Shown: in pieces, positions 1 to 6,333 of the stretch | Numbering within the stretch: position 1 is the first letter of the stretch | How the letters are laid out: every line of letters begins with the position of its first letter | Assembly (NCBI GenBank): GCA_000493965.1 | Contig: AWNV01000130.1 | Location: 1 to 9,643 of the forward strand | DNA: 9,643 nucleotides | Direction of reading: 5' to 3' | Source of the DNA: Candidatus Aminicenans sakinawicola JGI OTU-1 | GTDB taxonomy: Bacteria; Acidobacteriota; Aminicenantia; Aminicenantales; Aminicenantaceae | Program-made: the position numbers and the translations under genes | The notes under the pieces: model-generated | Told to the model about the DNA's origin: nothing | Database searches by the model: none | Seen by the model: only the letters and a program-made list of their open reading frames with translations

Positions 1-84
1 CTGGTCCTGAAGAGCAAAATGAAGAAAAGAAATATTGTACAAGATAATAATAGCACACGGAGTATTAAATTGACTCTAAAATGT
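1..84. other. Window edge downstream of the response regulator; coding strand unresolved
   Basis: Two readings compete and neither is secure. On the minus strand, a frame opening at GTG 56-54 runs off the window edge and encodes a very hydrophobic stretch (LLLSCTIFLFFILLFRT), as expected for the first membrane helix of a sensor kinase, a common next gene after an NtrC-type regulator. There is no good ribosome binding site before it. On the plus strand, a charged tail GPEEQNEEKKYCTR ending at TAA 45-47 could be the C-terminus of a convergent gene. Lys/Glu codons read backwards give Phe/Leu codons, so one of these is probably an antisense artefact of the other. Confidence 0.2.
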
Positions 85-1455
85 TTATAAACCATATTTT
101 TGCAATCTGCGGTAGAGGGAAGTTCTGGAGAGGCCAAGTTCCTTGGCAGCATGGCTGATGTTCCCTTCATGTTTACTGATGACTTTCAGGATAGTTGCTT
201 TCTCTACTTGTTCTAGATTGTAATCTTCAAAGATAAGAGCTTCTTTATTTTGAGCAGGAAACAAAAAATCTGAAGGCTGCAGCACCGGATAATCAGACAT
301 TATGACTGCCCGTTCCAGGGCATGCTGCAATTCTCTTACATTCCCTGGCCAATGATATCTTTCGAATTTTTTTAAGGTTTCAGTATTAATTTTTTTTAGA
401 AGTTTATTATATTTTTTACAATAAATTCTTAAGAAATGATCTGTAAGAAGAGGAAGGTCCTCATGTCGTTCACGTAATGGAGGCAGATTGATTTCAACAG
501 TGTTAATTCGATAAAGCAAATCCTGGCGGAATTTATTTTGAGCTACCATGTTATAAATTGGCATGTTAGTCGCACATATAAGGCGTACATTTACTGAGAC
601 AGGCTTGTTCGAGCCAAGACGGGTCACTGTTCGTGTCGCAATAACACCAAGCAGTTTAGCCTGAAGAGCAAATGGAATGTTTCCTATTTCGTCAAGGAAA
701 AGAGTCCCTCCCGATGCAACTTCAAACCGACCTGCTCTGTCTGTTCTTGCATCAGTAAATGCTCCTTTCACATGGCCAAATAACTCACTTTCGAACAGAC
801 TTTCACTCAAAGCTCCCATATCAACAGAGATAAAAACCTCGTTTACTTTTGTAGACTGGCGGTGAAGTGAACGTGCTGCAAGTTCTTTTCCAGTCCCGTT
901 CTCACCGAGAATAAGAACGTTTGCATCTGTTTTTGCAACTTTTTGTATGCTTGCAAAGACGGCTTGCATCACTTGGCTTTGACCTAAGAAATCATGGTAG
1001 GGGAGATCAAGGTCAGCACTTAATTGTTTTTGGCGTAAACGAAGGTTTTTTGCTTCTATTCTTGACTGACGAAGATTCATTGCCGCAGAATATGTTGCAA
1101 GAAATCGTTCATTCTGCCAGGGTTTTAGAATGAAATCCGAAGCCCCTTCTTTTATTGCCATAACAGCCATTTCCACGTCGCCAAAGGCCGTAATCATAAC
1201 AATAACTGCTGAAGGGTCAATTTCAAGGATTTTATCAAGCCAGTAAAATCCTTCCTTGCCGCTTGTTGCTCCTTTGACAAAATTCATGTCTAGAAAGATG
1301 ACATCATATGTATTATTTTTCAGGAGGTTTGGAATTGATTTTGGGTTTTTACTAGCATGTATTTCTGCAGCATGCTGCTTGAGAAACAATCGTGCCGCCT
1401 GAAGAATATCTTCATCATCATCGATGATGAGTACTTTTCCCTGCTTTTTTTTCAT
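85..1455 (-). CDS. NtrC-family sigma-54-dependent response regulator (receiver, AAA+, Fis-type HTH)
   Basis: This is a cytoplasmic two-component transcription activator that uses ATP hydrolysis to open sigma-54 promoters. The receiver domain (about 7-125) shows the acidic pocket D12-D13, phospho-acceptor D56 in FLDM, T89 and K111. A linker helix (about 126-150) leads to the AAA+ domain (about 157-385): Walker A GENGTGKE 184-191, sigma-54 contact loop GAFTDA 231-236 (G to D relative to GAFTGA), Walker B LFLDEI 252-257, RLICATN 291-297, arginine-finger region FRQDLLYRIN 309-318 and sensor II GNVREL 371-376. A Fis-type helix-turn-helix lies at about 427-455. All key residues are present, and 456 aa is normal for the family. 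The start is ATG 1455-1453, with AAGAG a few bases upstream. It is transcribed away from the export operon, whose sigma-54 promoter it very probably controls. The cognate kinase is not in the window, unless it begins at the left edge. Confidence 0.96.
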   Translation of the reverse strand: MKKKQGKVLIIDDDEDILQAARLFLKQHAAEIHASKNPKSIPNLLKNNTYDVIFLDMNFVKGATSGKEGFYWLDKILEIDPSAVIVMITAFGDVEMAVMAIKEGASDFILKPWQNERFLATYSAAMNLRQSRIEAKNLRLRQKQLSADLDLPYHDFLGQSQVMQAVFASIQKVAKTDANVLILGENGTGKELAARSLHRQSTKVNEVFISVDMGALSESLFESELFGHVKGAFTDARTDRAGRFEVASGGTLFLDEIGNIPFALQAKLLGVIATRTVTRLGSNKPVSVNVRLICATNMPIYNMVAQNKFRQDLLYRINTVEINLPPLRERHEDLPLLTDHFLRIYCKKYNKLLKKINTETLKKFERYHWPGNVRELQHALERAVIMSDYPVLQPSDFLFPAQNKEALIFEDYNLEQVEKATILKVISKHEGNISHAAKELGLSRTSLYRRLQKYGL

Positions 1456-1474
1456 GAAATAGCTCTTTTGTTTA

Positions 1475-1483
1475 ATTATAGCA
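1475..1483 (-). promoter_or_regulatory. Extended -10 promoter element for the response regulator
   Basis: On the minus strand the sequence reads TGC-TATAAT, a perfect -10 hexamer with a TGn extension. No recognisable -35 lies 17 bp upstream (AAGATT), which is acceptable for extended -10 promoters. Transcription would start near 1468, leaving a very short leader that contains the AAGAG ribosome binding site. A weaker alternative, TGG-TATAAA, lies further upstream around 1524-1532. In AT-rich DNA such matches can be chance. Confidence 0.45.
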
Positions 1484-1590
1484 AAAGGCTGAAAAAAAAT
1501 CTTTGGCTTTTTTAATAAGCAAATTTTATACCAGAATCTTGAGAAATTCTTATCATGGGAATCTCAACTCTGATAAGTACATCAGTTAAA

Positions 1591-1611
1591 AATTGGATTA
1601 ATTATCCAATT
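1591..1611. promoter_or_regulatory. 21-bp palindrome, candidate activator binding site (UAS)
   Basis: AATTGGAT and ATCCAATT form perfect 8-bp arms around a 5-bp spacer. The centre is about 137 bp upstream of the predicted sigma-54 start site, within the usual distance range for enhancer sites of NtrC-type activators, whose Fis-type HTH dimers bind dyads of this size. The adjacent divergent regulator is the obvious candidate protein. Its location between the two genes would also allow autoregulation. The palindrome is directly visible; its function is inferred. Confidence 0.5.
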
Positions 1612-1641
1612 GTTGAATCATTTGTTCGATATCGTACACTA

Positions 1642-1658
1642 TTTGTTTTGAAAACGAA
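1642..1658. promoter_or_regulatory. Imperfect 17-bp palindrome, possible second operator
   Basis: GTTTT-G-AAAAC forms a perfect 11-bp core (1645-1655). The flanking bases extend it to 17 bp with one mismatched pair. Its centre lies about 88 bp upstream of the predicted sigma-54 start. Its sequence does not match the 1591-1611 palindrome, so it may bind a different protein or be a chance A/T symmetry. Confidence 0.25.
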
Positions 1659-1710
1659 CACCACTTTAAAAATGCTTTCTATTTGTCCAGAGGTTTTATG
1701 TATAAATGAA

Positions 1711-1727
1711 CTGGCATGTTTATTGCA
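1711..1727 (+). promoter_or_regulatory. Sigma-54 (-24/-12) promoter of the export operon
   Basis: CTGGCATG-TTTA-TTGCA matches the sigma-54 consensus YTGGCACG-N4-TTGCW with one change. The invariant GG (1713-1714) and GC (1725-1726) are separated by exactly 10 bp, as required. Transcription should start near 1738, about 90 bases before the adaptor gene. A sigma-54-type regulator is encoded divergently next to it, which strongly supports this as a genuine activator-dependent promoter. Confidence 0.85.
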
Positions 1728-1829
1728 CATAAGAATAATTTAGTATATATTTTTAAACCAATTATAGAATAGATACGTATAATAATATTGTAGAAAAATA
1801 AAGGAACAAAAGGAGTCGGAGGTAAGAAA

Positions 1830-3086
1830 ATGGGAATGGACCGGAAAATCAAGAAAAAGAAATGGCCCCCAAAAAGAATTGCAATATATGCTGTTTCGGG
1901 AATATTTATAATTTTTGTAATTTATATGTTTCTTTTTAAGATGAACAAATCGTCTTTAAACGTTAAAACTGATCGGATTACTATATCCACCGTAAAGAAA
2001 GGACCATTCCAAGAATTTATTCCAATCTTGGGAACAGTACGTCCCATAAATACCTATTTTCTTGATGCTGTAGACGGAGGAAGAGTAGAAGAAATCTATT
2101 TAGAAGCCGGATCTATAGTAAAGAAAGGAGATAAAATCCTAAAACTTGCAAATACAAATCTTCTGCTTGATATAATGTGGAAAGAGGCCGAATTGTTTCA
2201 GCAGAGCAATAATCTTCGCAATACACGTCTTCAAATGGAGCAATACCGTCTTAAACTAAACCAAGATCTTATTAGTGTTGATAACAGTCTTCGACAACAA
2301 AATCGTGTCTATGAACGTTATAAAGAACTGAGGAAAGACAATTTGATTTCAAAGCATGAGTTTGAATTGGCCAAAGATCAATATGAATATTTGGTTAAGA
2401 GCAAGGAATTGACTATCGAAAGTCAGAAAAATGAGTTGGCATTCAGACAGGCTCAAGTTGATGCCTTAGAGACGTCCTTAAAACGTATGCAGAATAATCT
2501 TAATATTGTAAAAAAGAAACAGGATAATCTTATTATTACAGCACCAATATCTGGGCACATCACTTCTCTTGATGCTGAAATCGGACAATCCAAATCCACA
2601 GGGCAGCGTCTTGGACAAATAGATGTTTTAGATCATTTTAAAGTAAGATCTGGAATAGATGAGCATTATATTGCAAGAGTAGAGAAAGGAAAGACCGGTG
2701 AGTTTGAATTTGCTGAAAAAACCTATCATCTTATAGTTAAACAAGTCTATCTTGAAGTTCAGGAAGGAAGATTCGAAGTAGATATGGAATTTACAGGTGA
2801 AGAACCTCATAGTATTAGGCGAGGCCAAACCTTTCATATTAGCCTGCAATTAGGAGGGATTTCTGAAGAAATAATCCTGCCCCGTGGAGGTTTTTATCAA
2901 ACGACTGGAGGAAATTGGATTTTTATAGTTGATAAATCAGGAAAATTTGCAACTAAAAAACCTATTAAACTTGGAATGTACAATACTTATGTCTACCAGG
3001 TGCTTGAAGGATTAGAGCCAGGAGATCATGTCATAACTTCGTCATATGAAAGTTTTGGAAATGCTGAAATGTTGATATTTAAATAA
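1830..3086 (+). CDS. HlyD/MacA-like periplasmic adaptor (membrane fusion protein) of an ABC exporter
   Basis: This adaptor bridges an inner-membrane transporter and a TolC channel. A basic N-terminus is followed by one membrane helix (about 16-37), giving an inner-membrane anchor with a periplasmic body. The split lipoyl domain is visible as GGRVEEIYLEAG (83-94) and ITAPISGHI (236-244). Between the halves lies a long heptad-rich alpha-helical hairpin (about 113-230), expected to reach the channel. Beta-barrel and membrane-proximal domains follow, ending in the GLEPGDHVI segment (394-402) typical of the family. 418 aa is a normal length. The start is ATG 1830 with GGAGG at 1818-1822; ATG 1836 is a less well spaced alternative. 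It is the first gene of the sigma-54 operon, 37 bp before the first ATPase. The substrate cannot be deduced. Confidence 0.93.
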   Translation: MGMDRKIKKKKWPPKRIAIYAVSGIFIIFVIYMFLFKMNKSSLNVKTDRITISTVKKGPFQEFIPILGTVRPINTYFLDAVDGGRVEEIYLEAGSIVKKGDKILKLANTNLLLDIMWKEAELFQQSNNLRNTRLQMEQYRLKLNQDLISVDNSLRQQNRVYERYKELRKDNLISKHEFELAKDQYEYLVKSKELTIESQKNELAFRQAQVDALETSLKRMQNNLNIVKKKQDNLIITAPISGHITSLDAEIGQSKSTGQRLGQIDVLDHFKVRSGIDEHYIARVEKGKTGEFEFAEKTYHLIVKQVYLEVQEGRFEVDMEFTGEEPHSIRRGQTFHISLQLGGISEEIILPRGGFYQTTGGNWIFIVDKSGKFATKKPIKLGMYNTYVYQVLEGLEPGDHVITSSYESFGNAEMLIFK

Positions 3087-3123
3087 TTGTATTAATTTTT
3101 TTAGATTATAAAGGAGAAAAATA

Positions 3124-3813
3124 ATGATAAAAACAAAACATCTGAAAAAAATTTACACAACTGAAGAAGTAGAAACAACCGCCTTGAATAGTATCAATCT
3201 TGAAGTAAAAGAAGGAGAATATGTTGCTATTATGGGACCTTCTGGTTGCGGTAAATCAACTTTACTAAACGTCCTGGGAATGATCGATCAACCTACTAGC
3301 GGTGAGTATAATTTTTTGGGAGAAGAAATATCAAAATATTCTGAGAGACAGCGTGCAGGTATTCGTAAAAATAACATCGGGTTTGTTTTCCAGAGCTTTA
3401 ATCTTATTGATGAATTGACTGTTTATGAAAACGTTGAACTCCCTCTTTTATACCTTGGTTATTCGTCTTCGGAACGAAAAAAAAGAGTCATGGAGGCTCT
3501 TGAACAGATGGTGATGGTACCACGCAAAAATCACTTTCCTCAACAGCTTTCTGGTGGGCAGCAGCAGCGTGTTGCAGTAGCAAGAGCAGTTGTTGGACAT
3601 CCAAAATTGATTCTAGCGGATGAACCGACAGGAAATCTTGATTCTGCTCATGGTGAAGAAGTAATGAAAATATTGGGAGATTTGCATGAAGCAGGGACTA
3701 CTATTGTAATGGTTACTCATTCTCCGGCATATGCTGAATACAGCCATCGTATAATTCATCTTTTTGACGGCAATATCGTTTCTGAAAATATCCAGAAAGA
3801 ATTTAAGATATAA
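3124..3813 (+). CDS. MacB/LolD-type ABC transporter ATPase, copy 1
   Basis: This stand-alone nucleotide-binding subunit is 229 aa. Motifs are complete: A-loop Tyr near 11, Walker A GPSGCGKST 38-46, Q-loop Q90, signature LSGGQQQR 142-149, Walker B KLILADEP 161-168, D-loop GNLDS 170-174 and switch His199. The EPTGNLD sequence and overall layout place it in the MacB/LolD/FtsE group, whose ATPases energise FtsX-fold permeases that move substrates by mechanotransmission. Unlike E. coli MacB, the permease is not fused, and no permease gene is adjacent. The start is ATG 3124 with AAGGAG at 3111-3116. It is followed by a terminator-like hairpin and a second, closely related ATPase. Confidence 0.95.
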   Translation: MIKTKHLKKIYTTEEVETTALNSINLEVKEGEYVAIMGPSGCGKSTLLNVLGMIDQPTSGEYNFLGEEISKYSERQRAGIRKNNIGFVFQSFNLIDELTVYENVELPLLYLGYSSSERKKRVMEALEQMVMVPRKNHFPQQLSGGQQQRVAVARAVVGHPKLILADEPTGNLDSAHGEEVMKILGDLHEAGTTIVMVTHSPAYAEYSHRIIHLFDGNIVSENIQKEFKI

Positions 3814-3859
3814 AAACAAAGCGCAAAAAGCATAACGCAGGACCCTAATATGAAATAAG

Positions 3860-3886
3860 AAAAACGCATTGCTCTATGCGTTTTTT
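3860..3886 (+). terminator. Terminator-like hairpin between the two ATPase genes
   Basis: AAAAACGCAT (3860-3869) and ATGCGTTTTT (3876-3885) form a perfect 10-bp inverted repeat with a 6-base loop, followed by a further T. This gives a six-T tract and the architecture of an intrinsic terminator; the A-tract on the other side makes it potentially bidirectional. The GC core is short (3 GC pairs), so termination may be partial. It lies inside the operon, 46 bp after the stop of copy 1, and its T-tract directly touches the GAGGAG ribosome binding site of copy 2. It could lower expression of the second ATPase and the TolC gene relative to the upstream genes, or protect the upstream mRNA segment. 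Confidence 0.6.
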
Positions 3887-3898
3887 GAGGAGTCTGAT

Positions 3899-4561
3899 GT
3901 GATCAGTTTAAGAAATATTACAAAATATTATTCCACTGGTTTTGTAAAAACTTTTGTTCTGAGAAATATAAACCTGGATGTTGAGGAAGGCGAGTTTCTA
4001 ACTATAATGGGGCCATCCGGGGCAGGAAAGTCCACACTGCTTTATATACTCGGGATGCTGGACATACCTTCCAGCGGTGAATATTACTTCTTAGAACAAA
4101 AAGTTCACCGCTTAAACGAAAAAAGACTTTCAGAACTCCACAAAAACTTCATTGGATTCGTTTTCCAGAGTTATCACCTAATCGATGACCTTACTGTCTA
4201 CGAAAATCTTGAAACTCCGCTTTTGTATAAAAAAATAAAGGGTTCTGAACGCAAAGGCAGGGTTTGTGACATGCTTGACAGGTTTCATATAGTTGCCAAG
4301 AAAAATCTGTTTCCTAATCAATTGTCAGGGGGGCAGCAGCAGAAAGTAGCAGTCGCGAGGGCAGTTATTACTGAACCAAAACTAATTCTGGCGGATGAGC
4401 CAACAGGTAATTTGAATACAAAAGAAGGTAAAGAAATCATGGAGCTGTTTAAGGAATTGAATAAGAGTGGGACAACGATTCTTCAGGTTACTCATTCTGA
4501 AAAGAATGCATCTTATGGTCAAAGAATTATTAATCTGCTGGATGGATGGATTGTTGAATAA
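3899..4561 (+). CDS. MacB/LolD-type ABC transporter ATPase, copy 2
   Basis: This is a second stand-alone ATPase (220 aa), about 56% identical to copy 1 by my hand count, with no gaps. Walker A GPSGAGKST 38-46, Q90, LSGGQQQK 142-149, Walker B KLILADEP 161-168 and His199 fall at identical residue numbers. I place the start at GTG 3899: GAGGAG (3887-3892) is 6 bp upstream, and this start aligns residue for residue with copy 1. The longer frame from TTG 3869 would begin inside the hairpin. The D-loop reads GNLNT instead of GNLDS, an Asp-to-Asn change at 173. The pair suggests a tandem duplication and possibly a heterodimeric ATPase, or two ATPases serving different permeases. It is 14 bp before the TolC gene, so translation of the two is probably coupled. 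Confidence 0.93.
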   Translation: MISLRNITKYYSTGFVKTFVLRNINLDVEEGEFLTIMGPSGAGKSTLLYILGMLDIPSSGEYYFLEQKVHRLNEKRLSELHKNFIGFVFQSYHLIDDLTVYENLETPLLYKKIKGSERKGRVCDMLDRFHIVAKKNLFPNQLSGGQQQKVAVARAVITEPKLILADEPTGNLNTKEGKEIMELFKELNKSGTTILQVTHSEKNASYGQRIINLLDGWIVE

Positions 4562-4575
4562 ACAGGAGGTTTGAA

Positions 4576-6135
4576 ATGACTAAGATTAAAAATATGTTTC
4601 TGATATTAACTGGGATTTTTTTTATCTCCGGGCTATGGGCTCAAGAAGTAGAAAAACATCTTTCTCTTGAGGACTGCATATTAAGTGCTTTGGAGAATAA
4701 TCTTGGTGTTGCTGTTGAGATTCTAAACCCGGAACTTACTGATATCTCAGTATCACTTGCACAGGAAAAATTCCTGCCACAGTTTTCTATTGGCTACAGC
4801 AGGCAAAACACGAATTCTGCTTCTTTTTCATGGATTGAAGCTACAGACAAGGTGACTTCAGACTATAAAGATTATTCCGCCGAATTCACTCAAGCCATTC
4901 CAACAGGAGGAAGTTTTTCGGTCTCTCTCTACTCATATAAAAGCGATACTAATACGAAATTTCAGATGATCAATCCACGTTATGGAAGCAGTCTTACTTT
5001 AAATTTATCTCAGCCTCTTCTTAAAAATTTTGGATTCAAGGCCAGCCGGAAAGAGATCATAATAGCTAAAAACAACATGGATATTTCAGAGATCAAATTT
5101 AAAAGTGTTCTTATGGATACGATATACAATGTGGAAAAAGCATACTGGGACCTTGTTTACAGCATTGAAAACCTGAAGGTCAAGAAAAATTCTTTAAAGC
5201 TGGCACAGGATTTACTGGTAAAAAATAAAAGAGAAGTTGAAGTAGGAACACTAGCCCCTATAGAAATCCTGAGTGCTCAAGCAGAAGTAGCAACGAGGGA
5301 GGCGGATATTCTTCAGGCTGAAACTCTTGTAAGGAATAACGAGGACAGCTTAAGAACATTAATCAATCTCATGGCTGAGGAAGATGGAGTAAAAATTATC
5401 CCTGCAGAGAAACCAGCTTATGAAGAAAGAGAAGTCGGACTTAAAGAATCACTAGTAACGGGGATGGAAAATAGGCCTGATTTACAGCAGATAAGACTCG
5501 ATTTAAAGAATAAGAATATTGACTTAAGCTATGCAAAGAATCAACTTCTTCCCGATTTAAGCTTGAATGCTTCTTACTGGAGCCCCGGGATATCAGGGAG
5601 CCAGATTTTATATGAAAACAACGATCCTTTTTCTGGAGAAATAATCGGCTTAGTTCCAGGAGGGGCTTCAAACGCATTAAAAGATGCTTTTGGATTTAAA
5701 TATAAAAATTGGTATGTTGGCGTTACACTTTCTATCCCATTTAATTCAATATTTTCAAGAGCAGCATATGCACAAGCAAGAGTTAACCTGGAGAAGTCGT
5801 TGTTGAATCTTAAGAATCAGGAGCAGATGGCTTTTCTCGAAATAAGAAATGCTGTTCGGGCTGTACAATCGAATTATAAGAGGGTTTATGCTTATAAGGC
5901 AGCTAGAGAACTGGCAGAGAAAAAATTGGAAGCTGAAGAGAAAAAATTAAAGGTTGGCTTAACAACGAACTATATGGTTCTTCAGTACCAGAGAGATCTG
6001 GCAGATGCAAAGGGGAATGAACTTAAGGCTGTTGTTGATTACAACCTTTCAATGGCAGCATTGGACAAGTCGTTAGGAATTAGTTTGAAAAATAATAATA
6101 TTAAACTTTCAGATATTCTAAGAAAAACATCTTAG
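4576..6135 (+). CDS. TolC-family outer-membrane efflux channel
   Basis: This is an outer-membrane channel of the TolC/OEP family, completing the exit path for the adaptor. A signal peptide (about 1-22) has a basic start, a hydrophobic core and a probable cut after LWA before Q23. The mature part shows the two-fold repeat of OEP proteins: a beta-strand-rich part (about 65-150) with alternating polar/hydrophobic residues, then long Ala/Leu/Glu/Lys-rich helices (about 165-275), and the same order again (about 320-400 strands, 400-490 helices). 519 aa is within the family range. The start is ATG 4576 with AGGAGG at 4564-4569. It is the last gene of the operon, and I found no convincing hairpin terminator after its stop. 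Substrate is unknown; peptide, lipid or drug export are all possible for adaptor/ATPase sets of this kind. Confidence 0.93.
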   Translation: MTKIKNMFLILTGIFFISGLWAQEVEKHLSLEDCILSALENNLGVAVEILNPELTDISVSLAQEKFLPQFSIGYSRQNTNSASFSWIEATDKVTSDYKDYSAEFTQAIPTGGSFSVSLYSYKSDTNTKFQMINPRYGSSLTLNLSQPLLKNFGFKASRKEIIIAKNNMDISEIKFKSVLMDTIYNVEKAYWDLVYSIENLKVKKNSLKLAQDLLVKNKREVEVGTLAPIEILSAQAEVATREADILQAETLVRNNEDSLRTLINLMAEEDGVKIIPAEKPAYEEREVGLKESLVTGMENRPDLQQIRLDLKNKNIDLSYAKNQLLPDLSLNASYWSPGISGSQILYENNDPFSGEIIGLVPGGASNALKDAFGFKYKNWYVGVTLSIPFNSIFSRAAYAQARVNLEKSLLNLKNQEQMAFLEIRNAVRAVQSNYKRVYAYKAARELAEKKLEAEEKKLKVGLTTNYMVLQYQRDLADAKGNELKAVVDYNLSMAALDKSLGISLKNNNIKLSDILRKTS

Positions 6136-6275
6136 CCTGATTTATTCACATAAGAGATATATTTCGTTAAGCATCAGTGGACTGTTTATTACATACTAAA
6201 TTTTAATATTACTCTCTTTTTTTGTACTTGCCGTGATTTAGACTTGTTTTTATTCCTGATTTCAATAAATTTTCT

Positions 6276-6304
6276 TTGATATATAGTTTCAGGTGGCTTA
6301 TAAT
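6276..6304 (+). promoter_or_regulatory. Sigma-70-type promoter of the tldD-tldE unit
   Basis: TTGATA (6276-6281), a 17-bp spacer and a perfect TATAAT (6299-6304) give 11 of 12 consensus positions with ideal spacing. Transcription should start near 6311, only about 23 bases before the tldD start. The peptidase pair is therefore likely transcribed constitutively, independently of the upstream sigma-54 operon. Confidence 0.75.
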
Positions 6305-6333
6305 TTAAAAAAAATGTTTATAAGAGGTAAATC

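Larger units (their letters stand above)
1456..1829. other. Divergent control region between regulator and export operon
   Basis: This 374-bp AT-rich stretch has no convincing gene. It holds, from left to right, an extended -10 promoter reading toward the regulator, several short inverted repeats (CTTATC 1549-1554 with GATAAG 1572-1577; the 21-bp palindrome 1591-1611; an imperfect palindrome 1642-1658), and the sigma-54 promoter 1711-1727. The predicted export-operon leader is about 90 bases. A 62-codon plus-strand frame at 1555-1743 is open, but it overlaps the palindromes and promoter and has no ribosome binding site. Confidence 0.75.

Noticed and set aside
1555..1743. 62-codon plus-strand open frame in the divergent region
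   Set aside because: It overlaps the palindromes and the sigma-54 promoter, has no ribosome binding site, and its composition is that of AT-rich noncoding DNA.
3814..3859. Separate promoter for the second ATPase
   Set aside because: The best -10-like hexamer (TAATAT at 3846-3851) matches only 4 of 6 positions and has no -35 at suitable spacing.
5205..5226. TGGCACA-like sigma-54 element within the TolC gene
   Set aside because: The -12 TTGC element is missing at the required spacing, and it lies inside a coding region.
6136..6275. Terminator after the TolC gene
   Set aside because: CTGAT (6137-6141) and ATCAG (6173-6177) could pair only across a 31-base loop, and the T-run near 6220 has no GC-containing stem before it.
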